Assembly: GCF_017809215.1 (NCBI RefSeq)
Contig: NZ_CP065424.1
Location: forward strand, 4,130,001-4,194,000
Length of the DNA: 64,000 nucleotides
Direction: 5' to 3'
Source of the DNA: Heyndrickxia oleronia
Lineage (GTDB): Bacteria; Bacillota; Bacilli; Bacillales; Bacillaceae_C
Shown one piece after another: positions 16,265 to 25,243 of this stretch. The position numbers and the translations under genes are program-made. The stretch's first letter is position 1, and each line of letters opens with the position of its first letter. The notes under the pieces were generated by a model, which saw only the letters and a program-made list of their open reading frames with translations, was not told where the DNA came from and did no database searches.

Positions 16265-16861
16265 ATGGACCGAGAATCAAAACGAAAAAACACAAAAAAG
16301 TTACTATTGGATGCAACAAGAGCTTTAGTACAGGAAAGAGGATGTCACAAAATGACTCTGAACGACATTATCAAACATACTGGACTTTCCAAAGGAGCTA
16401 TATACCATTATGTGAAAAGCAAGGATGAACTATTAGCTTTAGTTTTACAGGAGAGGATAGAAGAAACCAATGATCGATTCTTTGCCGAAGTAAACCAAGG
16501 TAAAAAAGAGTTTGAAGGCCCTTTGAAAGAAATTGTTAAAAATTTGCCATCACTGCAAGACCCCCACGATGCAACAAATCAAATCTTTCTTTATTTGTTA
16601 TCGAAAAACGATCAGCCTGCTGTCAGTACAATAATTAATAAATTTTACGATCAGTCCCTTCAATTATCCAAACAGTGGATTACTGCCGGTCAACATGCTG
16701 GGGTCATTCCCTTAACGGTTAATGCAGATAAGACAGCTGAGTTATTTATATTGATCTCCTACGGCTTCCGTGTGCGCAGTTCCATCTTTAATGATTCTCA
16801 CGATTTCAGTGCAGATGATTTTTCATTACTTATGGTGGATTTACTGCAATCAAAACCATAA
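16265..16861 (+). CDS. TetR/AcrR-family transcriptional regulator
   Basis: 198 residues. The N-terminal helix-turn-helix is ATRALVQERGCHKMTLNDII followed by TGLSKGAIYHYVKSKDELL (about residues 14-55), the standard TetR DNA-binding domain. The remainder is a helical ligand-binding domain. It begins an operon with DUF2269 and DoxX membrane proteins and probably represses it through the dyad at 16202-16214. The inducer is unknown. Confidence 0.9.
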   Translation: MDRESKRKNTKKLLLDATRALVQERGCHKMTLNDIIKHTGLSKGAIYHYVKSKDELLALVLQERIEETNDRFFAEVNQGKKEFEGPLKEIVKNLPSLQDPHDATNQIFLYLLSKNDQPAVSTIINKFYDQSLQLSKQWITAGQHAGVIPLTVNADKTAELFILISYGFRVRSSIFNDSHDFSADDFSLLMVDLLQSKP

Positions 16862-16884
16862 TAAAAGAAAGGGTGCTAACCTCA

Positions 16885-17346
16885 ATGAACGTTTTGTTGT
16901 TTTTGCACATTCTTGGAGCAGTTATTTTTCTTGGGAATATTGTCACTGCCGCCTTTTGGAAAATTAGAGCTGATATAAAAAGGGATCCTAAGTTTATTCA
17001 TCACACTGTGAAAAACGTTATGTTGGCTGATTTCATCTTTACATTGCCAGGATTAATACTAATTATTGTTTCAGGCATTTTAATGGCCGTTCAATCAGGC
17101 TATTCAATGGACACTTTCAATTGGCTTACATTGTCATTATTCCTGTTTGTATTAACCGGTATTCTTTGGTTAGCGGTACTTATACCCATACAACGAAGCA
17201 TGATCCGTTCCAGTGCCCGAACAATAGACGACGGTGTCATTTCGAATAAATATCAGAATGTATCTCGTTATTGGGCAATTGTAGGAATAGCAGCTACCCT
17301 ATTACCTGTGGTGATTTTGTATCTTATGATTACAAAAGCATTTTAA
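16885..17346 (+). CDS. DUF2269-family integral membrane protein
   Basis: About 153 residues from ATG 16885 (MNVLLFLHILGAVIFLGNIV); a GTG at 16873 is possible, but AAGAAAGGG suits the ATG better. Four hydrophobic segments. The early histidine LHILGA and the HTVKNVMLAD pattern fit DUF2269, whose function is unknown though histidines suggest heme or quinone binding. Lies 24 bases after the TetR stop; same operon. Confidence 0.75.
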   Translation: MNVLLFLHILGAVIFLGNIVTAAFWKIRADIKRDPKFIHHTVKNVMLADFIFTLPGLILIIVSGILMAVQSGYSMDTFNWLTLSLFLFVLTGILWLAVLIPIQRSMIRSSARTIDDGVISNKYQNVSRYWAIVGIAATLLPVVILYLMITKAF

Positions 17347-17369
17347 ATTAACAAGAGAGGATGAATTAA

Positions 17370-17807
17370 ATGGCTCCTTTTATTGTTCTAATTGTTGGAT
17401 TTCTGCTGTTTAGTGTAATTGGTTATTTTGAATTACCTTTGAATGAATGGCAAACATCATTGCGCCTTGCTGTCGCTCTCATGTTTTTATTTACTGCAAT
17501 GGCTCATTGGGGAAAGAGACGTCAAGGTCTTATTAAAATGGTACCTTCTTCGTTGCCATATCCCAATTTCATCGTAACAATTACGGGGATATTAGAGATT
17601 ATTGGTGCTTTAGGTCTACTGATACCGATCACTTCAAAAATTGCTTCGATATGCTTGGTCATTTTACTAATTGTTATGTTTCCAGCTAATATCCATGCCG
17701 CAAAGGTAAGTGTCAGGATTGGTGAAAAACCCGTTACGCCTTTGTTTCTTAGAACCATCCTGCAAATAATTTTTGTAACAGCTGTAATTTTAGCCGGATG
17801 GTATTAA
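17370..17807 (+). CDS. DoxX-like membrane protein
   Basis: 145 residues, four membrane segments. The pattern MFLFTAMAHWGKRRQGLIKMVPSS... and ILEIIGALGLLIP is that of the DoxX/DoxX-like family. DoxX proteins have been linked to redox and thiol-stress membrane complexes; here the role is inferred only from the family. RBS AAGAGAGGATG, 23 bases after the DUF2269 stop. Last gene of the TetR operon; no clear terminator is visible. Confidence 0.8.
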   Translation: MAPFIVLIVGFLLFSVIGYFELPLNEWQTSLRLAVALMFLFTAMAHWGKRRQGLIKMVPSSLPYPNFIVTITGILEIIGALGLLIPITSKIASICLVILLIVMFPANIHAAKVSVRIGEKPVTPLFLRTILQIIFVTAVILAGWY

Positions 17808-18025
17808 ATGTTCAAAAAATGTAGTTTCAAATCTTACAATCAAGTTCCTACTATTTTTCAACAATCTGGCCCTTTTGTAAAAATGATGAATAACTCTTTA
17901 TCTTGGTTTTTATTTATTGTGTTTATAGATAATTTGAGGAGCATAGATAGAGTTAATTTCGCTTATTCCAAAAGGGCTTGAGTGATTTTCACCTTTGAAA
18001 TTAATCTTGAGGTTCTTACTAACAA

Positions 18026-18094
18026 TTACTTACCTACAATAATAAGTGAATTAATAAGAAGTACTATTAATAATATTCCAAAAGAGGTTTTCAT
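18026..18094 (-). CDS. Possible 22-residue membrane peptide
   Basis: ATG 18094 follows GAGAGGTGTTCTT. The peptide is MKTSFGILLIVLLINSLIIV followed by GK, a single hydrophobic helix. Good ribosome binding site and composition, but very short and with no known relative recalled. It lies in an otherwise empty stretch (17808-18222). Confidence 0.4.
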   Translation of the reverse strand: MKTSFGILLIVLLINSLIIVGK

Positions 18095-18222
18095 AAGAAC
18101 ACCTCTCTATATAGAGTTCCTTGACTTTTTATTATTCAACTAGACTTCACCATGATTTTTTTTAAAATGTCTTTTATAATAAGAATGTACATGTTCATTT
18201 AATACCTAATTTTTTATTTTAG

Positions 18223-18759
18223 TTAATAATCAATTGAATCAGCAATATCAATTAACATTTCGAGAGTCACCTTTCTAGACAGCCTTTTATCAATACTTAA
18301 GAAATATTGCCAATTATCTCTTTCGAAAACTAATATATTAAATCCTGATACGTTCATATATGTTGCATCATTACCGTTTTTTAGCTTAACAAGTTTTAGA
18401 ACATGCTTATCTGGGATTGAGATTTTATGCTTAATCGGGTGAACATTAATCTTATAATGGTTTTCAGGTGATTTATCACTTATAAACTTTACTTCAAACG
18501 AATCGTTACTATCTCCTTCTAAGTTACTAAACCTTCCGAACTGATGTGTAAAAGTAATGGGGGGTTGTCGGAGGGGTAGCTTCAAATCTTGTTTGAAATA
18601 ATCCTCAAATTCTTTTATTGCCTCTTCTACAGATTTATAACCAACTTCAGGAAATATCTCTTCAAATGGTCTTGGAAAATTATTTGTATTGGCATATGCC
18701 TTTTCGTTAGAACCAATAACATTTAACAAAAGTAAAATAATAAGGTTTATTCTTTTCAT
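18223..18759 (-). CDS. Exported hypothetical protein (DUF4367-like end)
   Basis: 178 residues behind AAAGGGTG. Residues 1-23 are a signal peptide (MKRINLIILLLLNVIG ... AYAN). The C-terminal half (FNILVFERDNWQYFLSIDK ... LEMLIDIADSI) resembles the DUF4367 fold seen in anti-sigma-like and exported Bacillus proteins. No enzyme motif. Single gene. Confidence 0.6.
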   Translation of the reverse strand: MKRINLIILLLLNVIGSNEKAYANTNNFPRPFEEIFPEVGYKSVEEAIKEFEDYFKQDLKLPLRQPPITFTHQFGRFSNLEGDSNDSFEVKFISDKSPENHYKINVHPIKHKISIPDKHVLKLVKLKNGNDATYMNVSGFNILVFERDNWQYFLSIDKRLSRKVTLEMLIDIADSIDY

Positions 18760-19102
18760 AGTCTTACACCCTTTTTTAGGTGTATAATCCCCAAATATTA
18801 TTCAACTATCCTGCATCTTTGGTTCAATTAAAAATTCCACAAAAAGGAATTATTTCATATTAAGCCAAAGGAAAATCTTATTTTACCTTGTATAGGAGCA
18901 AATAATAAAGACGCCTATTGCTAAAGAAAAGCGCCCGATTGTTGAAGATTAATGTTTAATCTTATTCAAGATAAATACTTGATAGTTGCCCCTGCATCGC
19001 AATATTAGCGCTGCTCCACACAAAATAAAATTGATTATTCGGTCTATTCATCCTATATGGGTAGCATGCAATTTTCATTAGTGCTTAATAAGCAAATACA
19101 GT
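18760..19102. other. Intergenic stretch with a dispersed-repeat copy
   Basis: Contains a copy of the recurrent A-run/hairpin repeat at about 18895-18950 and otherwise A/T-rich DNA. No gene or strong promoter seen. Confidence 0.5.
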
Positions 19103-20101
19103 TTAGCGAATTCTAGCTTTGAGAAAGCCATCATATATAATAATCGTTACAGATAACAAGTAGAAAAAGATTCCCCCGCCAATAATCCAATCTTTTAATT
19201 GATCCGCGGAAATAGCAAATAAATCCGTTATATACATAATGAACTCTTTATTCATTAAATTTGGATTTATTAATATAACAATGAATACAATGGTTCCAAT
19301 AACATGGATGGCAGTATTAAATAGTGCCATTCCTTTTGTCCATTGACCCTTGATTAATTTATAAAGAGCCAATGCTATTTCTAAACCAACCATAATAACA
19401 ACAATCGGCCAATACCGAAGTAAAACTTCCTGATTTAAAGATGGAACAACAAATTCAAGTCTACCTCCACCGCCATCATATATACCTACAATCTGATTTG
19501 CATAAAAATAAAGTGTTGCCCAGATCGCAGTCCACATTAAACCTCCAAATACTTCGAACTTTGAAATAGCCTTTTTCTTAGGTATATAAGGAATATCTTT
19601 CAAGTCATCTGGCGTCCATTTTTTAAAGCTTACTGTTAGTGGGAACTGTTCTTTTCCTTTATCTGTTCTTTCTAAAATAGCAAATATAAGTGTGAGCCAA
19701 AAGAATACATGAATCTCTACTTCAATGATTCTCCATATGCCAAATCCAATTACATTTAAAAACACATTGATTAACGCTTCTTCTCCGGCATATCCGATAA
19801 AATATTCGGCAATGACTGTGATTAACGCACAGATAGCGGCAATTGGCAAAATCATTTTTAGCAGCGTTACATAAATATCAAAATAACGTGGGCCAATAAG
19901 GTGCATTGGCCGGTCTCGATATCCACTAGCTAATGTGATTGGACTTCCTAATTTTTCAAGAACTGCCTTTACATCCTCTTCATTATAATCATCAGGTAGC
20001 ATATCCTCTATTGTTGACCGTAACTCAAGTGCAATATCCTCACGATTTTTTTCAGGTAGCCTTCGAGTAATTTCCTGAATGTAGATGTCAATCAACTCCA
20101 T
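19103..20101 (-). CDS. HAAS-domain membrane protein paired with PadR
   Basis: About 332 residues; GGGGGAGG favours ATG 20101 over 20104. The first 70 residues (YIQEITRRLPEKNREDIALE ... VLEKLGSPITLASGYRDRP) are the HAAS signalling helix bundle, typically encoded beside PadR regulators. Then come about seven membrane segments. It overlaps the end of the PadR gene by 14 bases, so the two are translationally coupled. Function unknown; envelope stress sensing is often suggested for such pairs. Confidence 0.8.
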   Translation of the reverse strand: MELIDIYIQEITRRLPEKNREDIALELRSTIEDMLPDDYNEEDVKAVLEKLGSPITLASGYRDRPMHLIGPRYFDIYVTLLKMILPIAAICALITVIAEYFIGYAGEEALINVFLNVIGFGIWRIIEVEIHVFFWLTLIFAILERTDKGKEQFPLTVSFKKWTPDDLKDIPYIPKKKAISKFEVFGGLMWTAIWATLYFYANQIVGIYDGGGGRLEFVVPSLNQEVLLRYWPIVVIMVGLEIALALYKLIKGQWTKGMALFNTAIHVIGTIVFIVILINPNLMNKEFIMYITDLFAISADQLKDWIIGGGIFFYLLSVTIIIYDGFLKARIR

Positions 20102-20435
20102 CATCTTCCTCCCCCTTTAATAGGCTATAAAGCTCTTTTGAACTCTTTAACCATTCCTTTTTTAACTGCAAAAAAATTTCTACCCCATATTCACTTAAAA
20201 CATAGTACTTACGTGGTCTACTTTCCGATGTATCCCAACTACTCGACACCAACTCCTGTTTTTCTAATCGGCGAAGCAATGGATATAAGGTACTTTGATC
20301 AATGGCAATACCTGATTCCTCCAATAGCTGGACTAATGAATAACCGTACTGGGGGGTTTGTAATTGACTTAAAACTGCTAATGTCAACGTTCCTCTTCTA
20401 AGCTCTGTCGTTAATGAAATCAATAAATTACTCAT
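20088..20435 (-). CDS. PadR-family transcriptional regulator
   Basis: 115 residues behind GGGGTGGGTGA. Winged-helix PadR domain: LRRGTLTLAVLSQLQTPQYG, then GIAIDQSTLYPLLRRLEKQ, and the wing SESRPRKYYVLSEYG. Expected to repress its own operon with the HAAS protein. An inverted repeat CTATTGTT/AAACAATAG at about 20502-20524 lies upstream and may be its operator. Confidence 0.9.
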   Translation of the reverse strand: MSNLLISLTTELRRGTLTLAVLSQLQTPQYGYSLVQLLEESGIAIDQSTLYPLLRRLEKQELVSSSWDTSESRPRKYYVLSEYGVEIFLQLKKEWLKSSKELYSLLKGEEDDGVD

Positions 20436-20830
20436 TCACCCACCCCATTCTTTTTACTATATGTCTAACAGTATTTGTTCTATACTATGCATCATACACT
20501 ATTGTTGATACTCAAACAATAGAAATTTAAAGAAAATAATGAAAATTACCAATAAAAAAACACACAAGAAACCTCAAATTAAGAATATCTAAAATTCGGT
20601 TTCCTTTTTTATTTTTTCGTCCACAAGTCTGTTCTTTATTTTAAGTACATTTATCACAATCTCCTTTTAAATTAACATCAATATCTAATTGAAGTTATTT
20701 AAAACTTGTTGAACTAACAGTCCCCCATAGTGGAATAAAAAAAGATCGCCGTAGCGACCTCATTTTCCTCAAGTCTTGTACTTGATAACTCCATAACAAT
20801 GTCAAAAAAATTTACTAAACGTCTCTTATC
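20436..20830. other. Spacer with inverted repeat and terminator
   Basis: Holds the dyad at about 20502-20524 near the PadR promoter and a Rho-independent terminator at 20736-20759 (GGTCGC-TACG-GCGATC then T7 in the minus direction) that ends the DUF2812 operon. The terminator copy and its flanks are about 85% identical by eye to the one at 36429-36451. Confidence 0.6.
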
Positions 20831-21547
20831 CTAAGCTTTCTTCCCACCTATTTTATGATAAATAGACATGATGACCCAAATTGCAGTTGGAAGTAAGATT
20901 GCTCCAATGATCATAGATGCTATGAGTTGAACTGCACTACCATTGACTAAAAACAAAATCATAATAGCCATTAAGAAGAAAAGAATTAGTATCGTTTTTG
21001 ATAAATAGACGAATCCTTTTTTTTCTTTTGCCTTCCATTTGTTATTGTATGTCGTGATTACAGTCCAAGCTGTCGGAATGGCAAATACAGTTAAAATAAT
21101 AGCTATTACATAAAGTACTGATTGAAAGGTACCTGAACTGATCATTGCTCCAATCCATGCGATCACTGTTATTAAAACGAGCGGAATGGCAAAGTAATTC
21201 ATAGAAAGGGCTAGATTCGCATACTTTTCAGCCGATGTGTCACGGTCACTGTAGATTGGTATTGTACCAGGATCTGCCCGGAATAAATGAATATCACCTT
21301 CTGAGGCAATATGCGACCATCCAGCAGATGAAAAAAAGTCAAGGTATTCCTCTACTTCATCCTCGTTTAACGAACGATAATCTACACTGTAGATATAATC
21401 AGAGCTTTCTCCTTTTTTAAGCGTATATCCCATAAACATAAAATCACTGACATGCCAACCCTTCAAAGAAAATCGGCGTAATTTTTCCATGTCCTTATCC
21501 TCAGAAAAAGCTAGCCCACCTGACATAATATACTTTGTTTGTTTCAT
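20831..21547 (-). CDS. DUF2812-domain membrane protein
   Basis: 238 residues. The N-terminal part (MEKLRRFSLKGWHVSDF ... DYRSLNEDEVEEYLDFFSSAGW) is the DUF2812 domain, normally encoded next to a PadR regulator. Four hydrophobic segments follow from about residue 115. Overlaps the PadR stop by four bases with its own GAAGGAGGTGG, so it is coupled. Function unknown. Confidence 0.85.
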   Translation of the reverse strand: MKQTKYIMSGGLAFSEDKDMEKLRRFSLKGWHVSDFMFMGYTLKKGESSDYIYSVDYRSLNEDEVEEYLDFFSSAGWSHIASEGDIHLFRADPGTIPIYSDRDTSAEKYANLALSMNYFAIPLVLITVIAWIGAMISSGTFQSVLYVIAIILTVFAIPTAWTVITTYNNKWKAKEKKGFVYLSKTILILFFLMAIMILFLVNGSAVQLIASMIIGAILLPTAIWVIMSIYHKIGGKKA

Positions 21548-21861
21548 TCCTCCACCTCCTTCAATCCTGTTTCCGCCAATTGAATCATCTGTTTTCTTAG
21601 CTTTACATCTTCTTCTAACACGTCTCTACCCTTTTCAGTAAGCAGGTAGGTTTTACGTCTTGAATCCGAACCATCATATAAATAAATCCATTCTTGTTTT
21701 AATAACTTTTTAATAATCGTGTACATTGAGGCGGGACCGATTGTAATTGCACCTTTTGTTGTTTCTTCAATTAAGCTCATAATTGCGTAACCATGCCTTG
21801 GTTTAGTTAAAGCAGCCATAATATAAAACATTGAATCTGTTAATTGCTCCGCTTTATTCAA
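21544..21861 (-). CDS. PadR-family transcriptional regulator
   Basis: 105 residues from a TTG start (21861) behind GAGGGTG. The winged helix is seen in MFYIMAALTKPRHGYAIMS and GPASMYTIIKKLLKQEWIYL, with the wing SDSRRKTYLLTEKG. Co-transcribed with the DUF2812 gene. Five copies of one dyad directly upstream (21874-21987) are its likely operators. Confidence 0.9.
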   Translation of the reverse strand: MNKAEQLTDSMFYIMAALTKPRHGYAIMSLIEETTKGAITIGPASMYTIIKKLLKQEWIYLYDGSDSRRKTYLLTEKGRDVLEEDVKLRKQMIQLAETGLKEVEE

Positions 21862-21873
21862 TTCATCACCCTC

Positions 21874-21987
21874 TATATCATCATAAGATATATCACAAAA
21901 CGATATATGTATCTATAAATAATATATCATGATGTGATATATATGTCCAGATTTATATCATAATTTGATATATCAATTTATGATATT
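21874..21987 (-). promoter_or_regulatory. Array of five PadR-type operator dyads
   Basis: TATATCA-N5-TGATATA occurs five times: 21874-21892 (one mismatch), 21889-21907 (one mismatch), 21923-21941 (perfect), 21954-21972 (perfect) and 21969-21987 (one mismatch). The first two and the last two overlap by four bases. The array starts 12 bases from the PadR start codon and must cover the promoter. Autoregulation with cooperative binding is inferred. Confidence 0.7.
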
Positions 21988-22047
21988 TTTTTATAGCAAA
22001 TAAAGAACTATGACAATGGACTACATTAACCAATCTGTTGCCAATGT

Positions 22048-22081
22048 AAAAAGCGACGCAAATGATTATTTTTGCGTCGCT
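22048..22081 (-). terminator. Rho-independent terminator of rph
   Basis: AGCGACGCAAA (22052-22062) pairs perfectly with TTTGCGTCGCT (22071-22081); four A on the plus strand give the T tail in the minus direction. It lies 150 bases past the rph stop. The bases between contain a short open frame without a start (SAAPMVTSAVSFTLNYLE), possibly a remnant. Confidence 0.8.
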
Positions 22082-22229
22082 CATAGAATAATTCAATTTA
22101 AATGTAGACGTTTTATGGGAATCTTATTACGACCCCTGGTATCATTTCTAGATAGTTTAAGGTGAAAGACACCGCACTGGTAACCATTGGAGCGGCGCTA
22201 ACTAATGAAATCTGGATGTATTTTAGTCA

Positions 22230-24848
22230 TTACAATATTTCAATATATCCTTCTGTTCCATGCACGCGAATTTTTTGTCCATCTTTTATCAGTTTGGTTG
22301 CATTCTCTACTCCGACCACTGCTGGTAAGCCATATTCACGTGCGATAACTGCTCCATGGGTCATTAATCCACCAACTTCGGTGACTAGGCCTTTTATGGA
22401 TACAAACAATGGTGTCCAGCTAGGATCAGTAAAGGCGGTGACTAATATATCTCCATCTTCTACATTGGCATCTTCCATGTTTAAGATGACACGTGCTCTT
22501 CCCTCGATAACACCAGAGGAAACAGGTAAACCAACAATGGCTTCGGCTGGTAGATTGTCTCGTTTGTACTTACCTGCTATGATTTCACCATCTGATGTAA
22601 TCACACGTGGTGGAGTTAGTTTTTCATATAATTTGTACTCGTCTTTTCGTTTGTTAATAATCTGGTAATCCAATTTATTTGTGCGTACTACTTCGGTAAG
22701 TTCCTCAAAAGTGAGATAGTATATATCTTCTTTTTCATGAATAATTCCCGCTTGAACAAGTTTTTCCGCTTCTTTCAGTAAAGCTTGCTTATAAACAAAG
22801 TAGCGATTGATCATGCCGTATTTTGGATATTCACGATAACCAATAAAATTCCGGATGATGCTAATCATTCGTTTTGTCTCTTTGGCTTTTTGTTTACCAT
22901 CCGGTAATCGTTTCAATCTATCTACTAACTCTTGTTCTTTTTGCAAGGCCTCCTGGCGACCTTGCTCAAATTTTCTCTTGCTTTCATTCGGCTCAAAGTT
23001 TTTGATGTTACTTAGTATCAAAGGGATAAGTGTAGTAGGTTTTTCACTCCAACGAGTTCTAGTTATATCGATTTCGCCTGCACATCGCATCCCATATTTG
23101 TTAAGATAAGCATTAATCGCGTCTCGGGTCTCCTGTCCACCATCAAACTCAACCAGTTCATCCAAAAAGTGATCATCTTTGACATTTCGTAAATACTCTA
23201 TAACCTTCGGATAAGGACGAATCACATCTGCAACATCCATTAAGGCTAGACCCATTTCCGATGTAATATTGTTTGGTACAGATTGAGAAAGCGTATCTGC
23301 TGCGTTCTTTTCACCTAACCACTTATTCATTTTTTCATTGATCCATGATGATGCATCCATAGCAGTCCCAAACACAATCGAACTTTGTGGGTTAAATAAT
23401 ATCCTCTTTAATTCCTGGATATCCTCTAAAATAAAATCAAATAAATCCGATCCCGATTTCATTTGGATGTTTTGTCTTAATATTTCTATCGATGTTTCGC
23501 TACTCTTAATCAAATCAGAAACAATTGTTGGATTGTTTTCGATTAGTGTCTGAAAATCCATCATCGAATTACCTTTATTACTTATACTCGGACGACTCTG
23601 TTCTTTCTTATCATTTGAGGACGGTGTTATGAAATCCTTTCGCTCTAGTATGGTCATTAATGCATCTTTTAAGAGTTGATCGTGTTTTTCCATGCCATTT
23701 AATAAAATTTCTCTACTAACAGGTGAAGCCAGATTTTGTGTAACATCAACAAACAACCTACCACCAGCTTTACGCATAGGGGCAGGAGTTGTTAACAGCC
23801 AAAAAGATAATCCCAATGGTTTCATTGGGTCAGTCATCATTTGTTGATGGGCGACAGAAATATAAACGTGATTTTCTTCATCATTCGCTTCAGGGATGGG
23901 GTATAAAGTAGTAATAGGACGACTCTGGACTATATAAAATGTATCATCAACTAAACACCATTCGATGTCCTGCGGGCAACCAAAATAAGCTTCAATCTGT
24001 CTTCCAATGTGAGCTAATTGTAAAATTTGTTCGTTAGTAAGTGTTTGGGACTTTTGCTGATCAGGAGCAATCTGCTCAGTCTTTGTTCCGCCTTCTTCTC
24101 GTGCATAGATGGCCAATTTTTTTGTTGCTATCCTCTTATCGACGATTTCCTCTTCTCTCACTTTATAACAGTCGGCCGTTACAATACCAGAAACTAATGC
24201 TTCTCCAAGTCCAAAACTGGCGTCGATTGATAGGAGCTTTCGGTTGGAGGTAATTGGATCAGCGGTAAATAAAATCCCTGAAGCCTGTGGAAAAACCATC
24301 TTTTGAACGATAACGGATAAATATACTTGACTGTGATCAAATCCATTTTGCATACGGTAGATGACCGCACGATCTGTAAATAGGGAAGCCCAGCATTTAC
24401 TAATATGCTGCATAATTGCTTCTTTACCGATGATATTTAAATAGGTGTCTTGCTGACCCGCAAAAGATGCATGTGGTAAATCTTCTGCAGTCGCACTAGA
24501 ACGCACTGCATAAGCATGTTCCTCGCCAAATTGGGAGAGATAGTGAGTAACTGCTTTCACAACATCGGAAGGAATTTCAACTTCCAGAAGAATTTGTCGA
24601 ATGTTACGACTGATTTCACCAATCTGATCTCGATCTTCAACCTGTAGCCTTTTTAGTTGGTCCATTAAAGCGTGATACGCATCGTTTTGTTCGATGGCCT
24701 TTTGAAATCCCACTGTTGTAATACAAAATCCTTCTGGTACTTGTATTCCTTGAATTTTTGATAATTCTCCTAAATTTAACCCTTTTCCTCCAACGAGCGA
24801 AAGCTGTGTTTTTTCAATCTCCTGAAAATCGAGAACCAAAGAACTCAT
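22230..24848 (-). CDS. rph: Rifampicin phosphotransferase (PEP-synthase-like)
   Basis: 872 residues, the size of known RPHs (about 865). Order: ATP-grasp domain (KGLNLGELSKIQ; YAVRSSATAEDLPHASFAGQ, about 110-130), central rifampicin-binding domain (about 330-760), and a C-terminal swivelling His domain with THGAVIAREYGLPAVVG, catalytic His near residue 831. RPH uses ATP to phosphorylate the C21 hydroxyl of rifamycins. A true PEP synthase is smaller and ordered differently, so RPH is preferred. RBS TTAGGAGAG. A short gene is transcribed divergently upstream; a terminator follows at 22048-22081. Confidence 0.88.
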   Translation of the reverse strand: MSSLVLDFQEIEKTQLSLVGGKGLNLGELSKIQGIQVPEGFCITTVGFQKAIEQNDAYHALMDQLKRLQVEDRDQIGEISRNIRQILLEVEIPSDVVKAVTHYLSQFGEEHAYAVRSSATAEDLPHASFAGQQDTYLNIIGKEAIMQHISKCWASLFTDRAVIYRMQNGFDHSQVYLSVIVQKMVFPQASGILFTADPITSNRKLLSIDASFGLGEALVSGIVTADCYKVREEEIVDKRIATKKLAIYAREEGGTKTEQIAPDQQKSQTLTNEQILQLAHIGRQIEAYFGCPQDIEWCLVDDTFYIVQSRPITTLYPIPEANDEENHVYISVAHQQMMTDPMKPLGLSFWLLTTPAPMRKAGGRLFVDVTQNLASPVSREILLNGMEKHDQLLKDALMTILERKDFITPSSNDKKEQSRPSISNKGNSMMDFQTLIENNPTIVSDLIKSSETSIEILRQNIQMKSGSDLFDFILEDIQELKRILFNPQSSIVFGTAMDASSWINEKMNKWLGEKNAADTLSQSVPNNITSEMGLALMDVADVIRPYPKVIEYLRNVKDDHFLDELVEFDGGQETRDAINAYLNKYGMRCAGEIDITRTRWSEKPTTLIPLILSNIKNFEPNESKRKFEQGRQEALQKEQELVDRLKRLPDGKQKAKETKRMISIIRNFIGYREYPKYGMINRYFVYKQALLKEAEKLVQAGIIHEKEDIYYLTFEELTEVVRTNKLDYQIINKRKDEYKLYEKLTPPRVITSDGEIIAGKYKRDNLPAEAIVGLPVSSGVIEGRARVILNMEDANVEDGDILVTAFTDPSWTPLFVSIKGLVTEVGGLMTHGAVIAREYGLPAVVGVENATKLIKDGQKIRVHGTEGYIEIL

Positions 24849-24936
24849 TCAACATCTCTCCTAACCGTTAATGTTCTATAGATTTTACCAGCACTATATA
24901 GAAAGAAATAGTCTATAATGTACTTTTTTTATATGC

Positions 24937-24942
24937 TATAAT
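24937..24942 (+). promoter_or_regulatory. Extended -10 promoter
   Basis: TGCTATAAT (24935-24943 region, -10 hexamer TATAAT at 24937-24942) is a strong extended -10 element facing the 32-codon ORF at 24964. No good -35 is visible at the usual distance. Confidence 0.5.
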
Positions 24943-24963
24943 TAAAGTAGGAAGAGGACATTA

Positions 24964-25062
24964 ATGTCTGAAGTACAATCTTTTTCAGTAAATAACCTTT
25001 CCTTATTTGGAAATATTAACAAAACTAATAATCCCAATATAGACTTCAAAAAGTGGTGCTAG
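24964..25062 (+). CDS. 32-residue peptide ending inside its own terminator
   Basis: ATG 24964 follows GGAAGAGGA. The peptide starts MSEVQSFSVNNLSLFGNI and ends DFKKWC; the last codons TGG TGC TAG form the first arm and loop of the terminator at 25051-25079. A strong promoter, an ORF and a terminator within 145 bases suggest a real small transcript, either a peptide gene or a regulatory RNA. It is divergent from rph. No family recognised. Confidence 0.5.
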   Translation: MSEVQSFSVNNLSLFGNINKTNNPNIDFKKWC

Positions 25063-25079
25063 CGTTGCACCACTTTTTT
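25051..25079 (+). terminator. Rho-independent terminator
   Basis: AAGTGGTGC (25051-25059) pairs perfectly with GCACCACTT (25067-25075), followed by a T run. It overlaps the end of the 32-codon ORF. Confidence 0.85.
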
Positions 25080-25243
25080 CTTGTATGGAAAGGAAAGCCT
25101 ATTAAACTTGGAATTTTAGAGGTATATATTCAATAATAATGATTACTCTACATTAATTATTAATTTTTTTATAACTTTTGCTGGCACTTCTGCATCACAA
25201 TTTTTTCCGGTAAAATGAAGCAAAAAGTTCATTCTTACCTTTA

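Noticed and set aside
21874..21987. Repeated dyads read as a CRISPR-like array
   Set aside because: The units overlap or are spaced irregularly at 15-31 bases, contain no unique spacers of constant length, and no cas gene is near.
22162..22668. Plus-strand ORF of 168 residues over the end of rph
   Set aside because: It is antisense to the well-supported His domain of rph, has no ribosome binding site and no recognisable motif.
22230..24848. Calling the gene ppsA (phosphoenolpyruvate synthase)
   Set aside because: Length, order of domains and the C-terminal THGAVIAREYGLPAVVG with catalytic His fit rifampicin phosphotransferase; the central domain is not that of PEP synthase.
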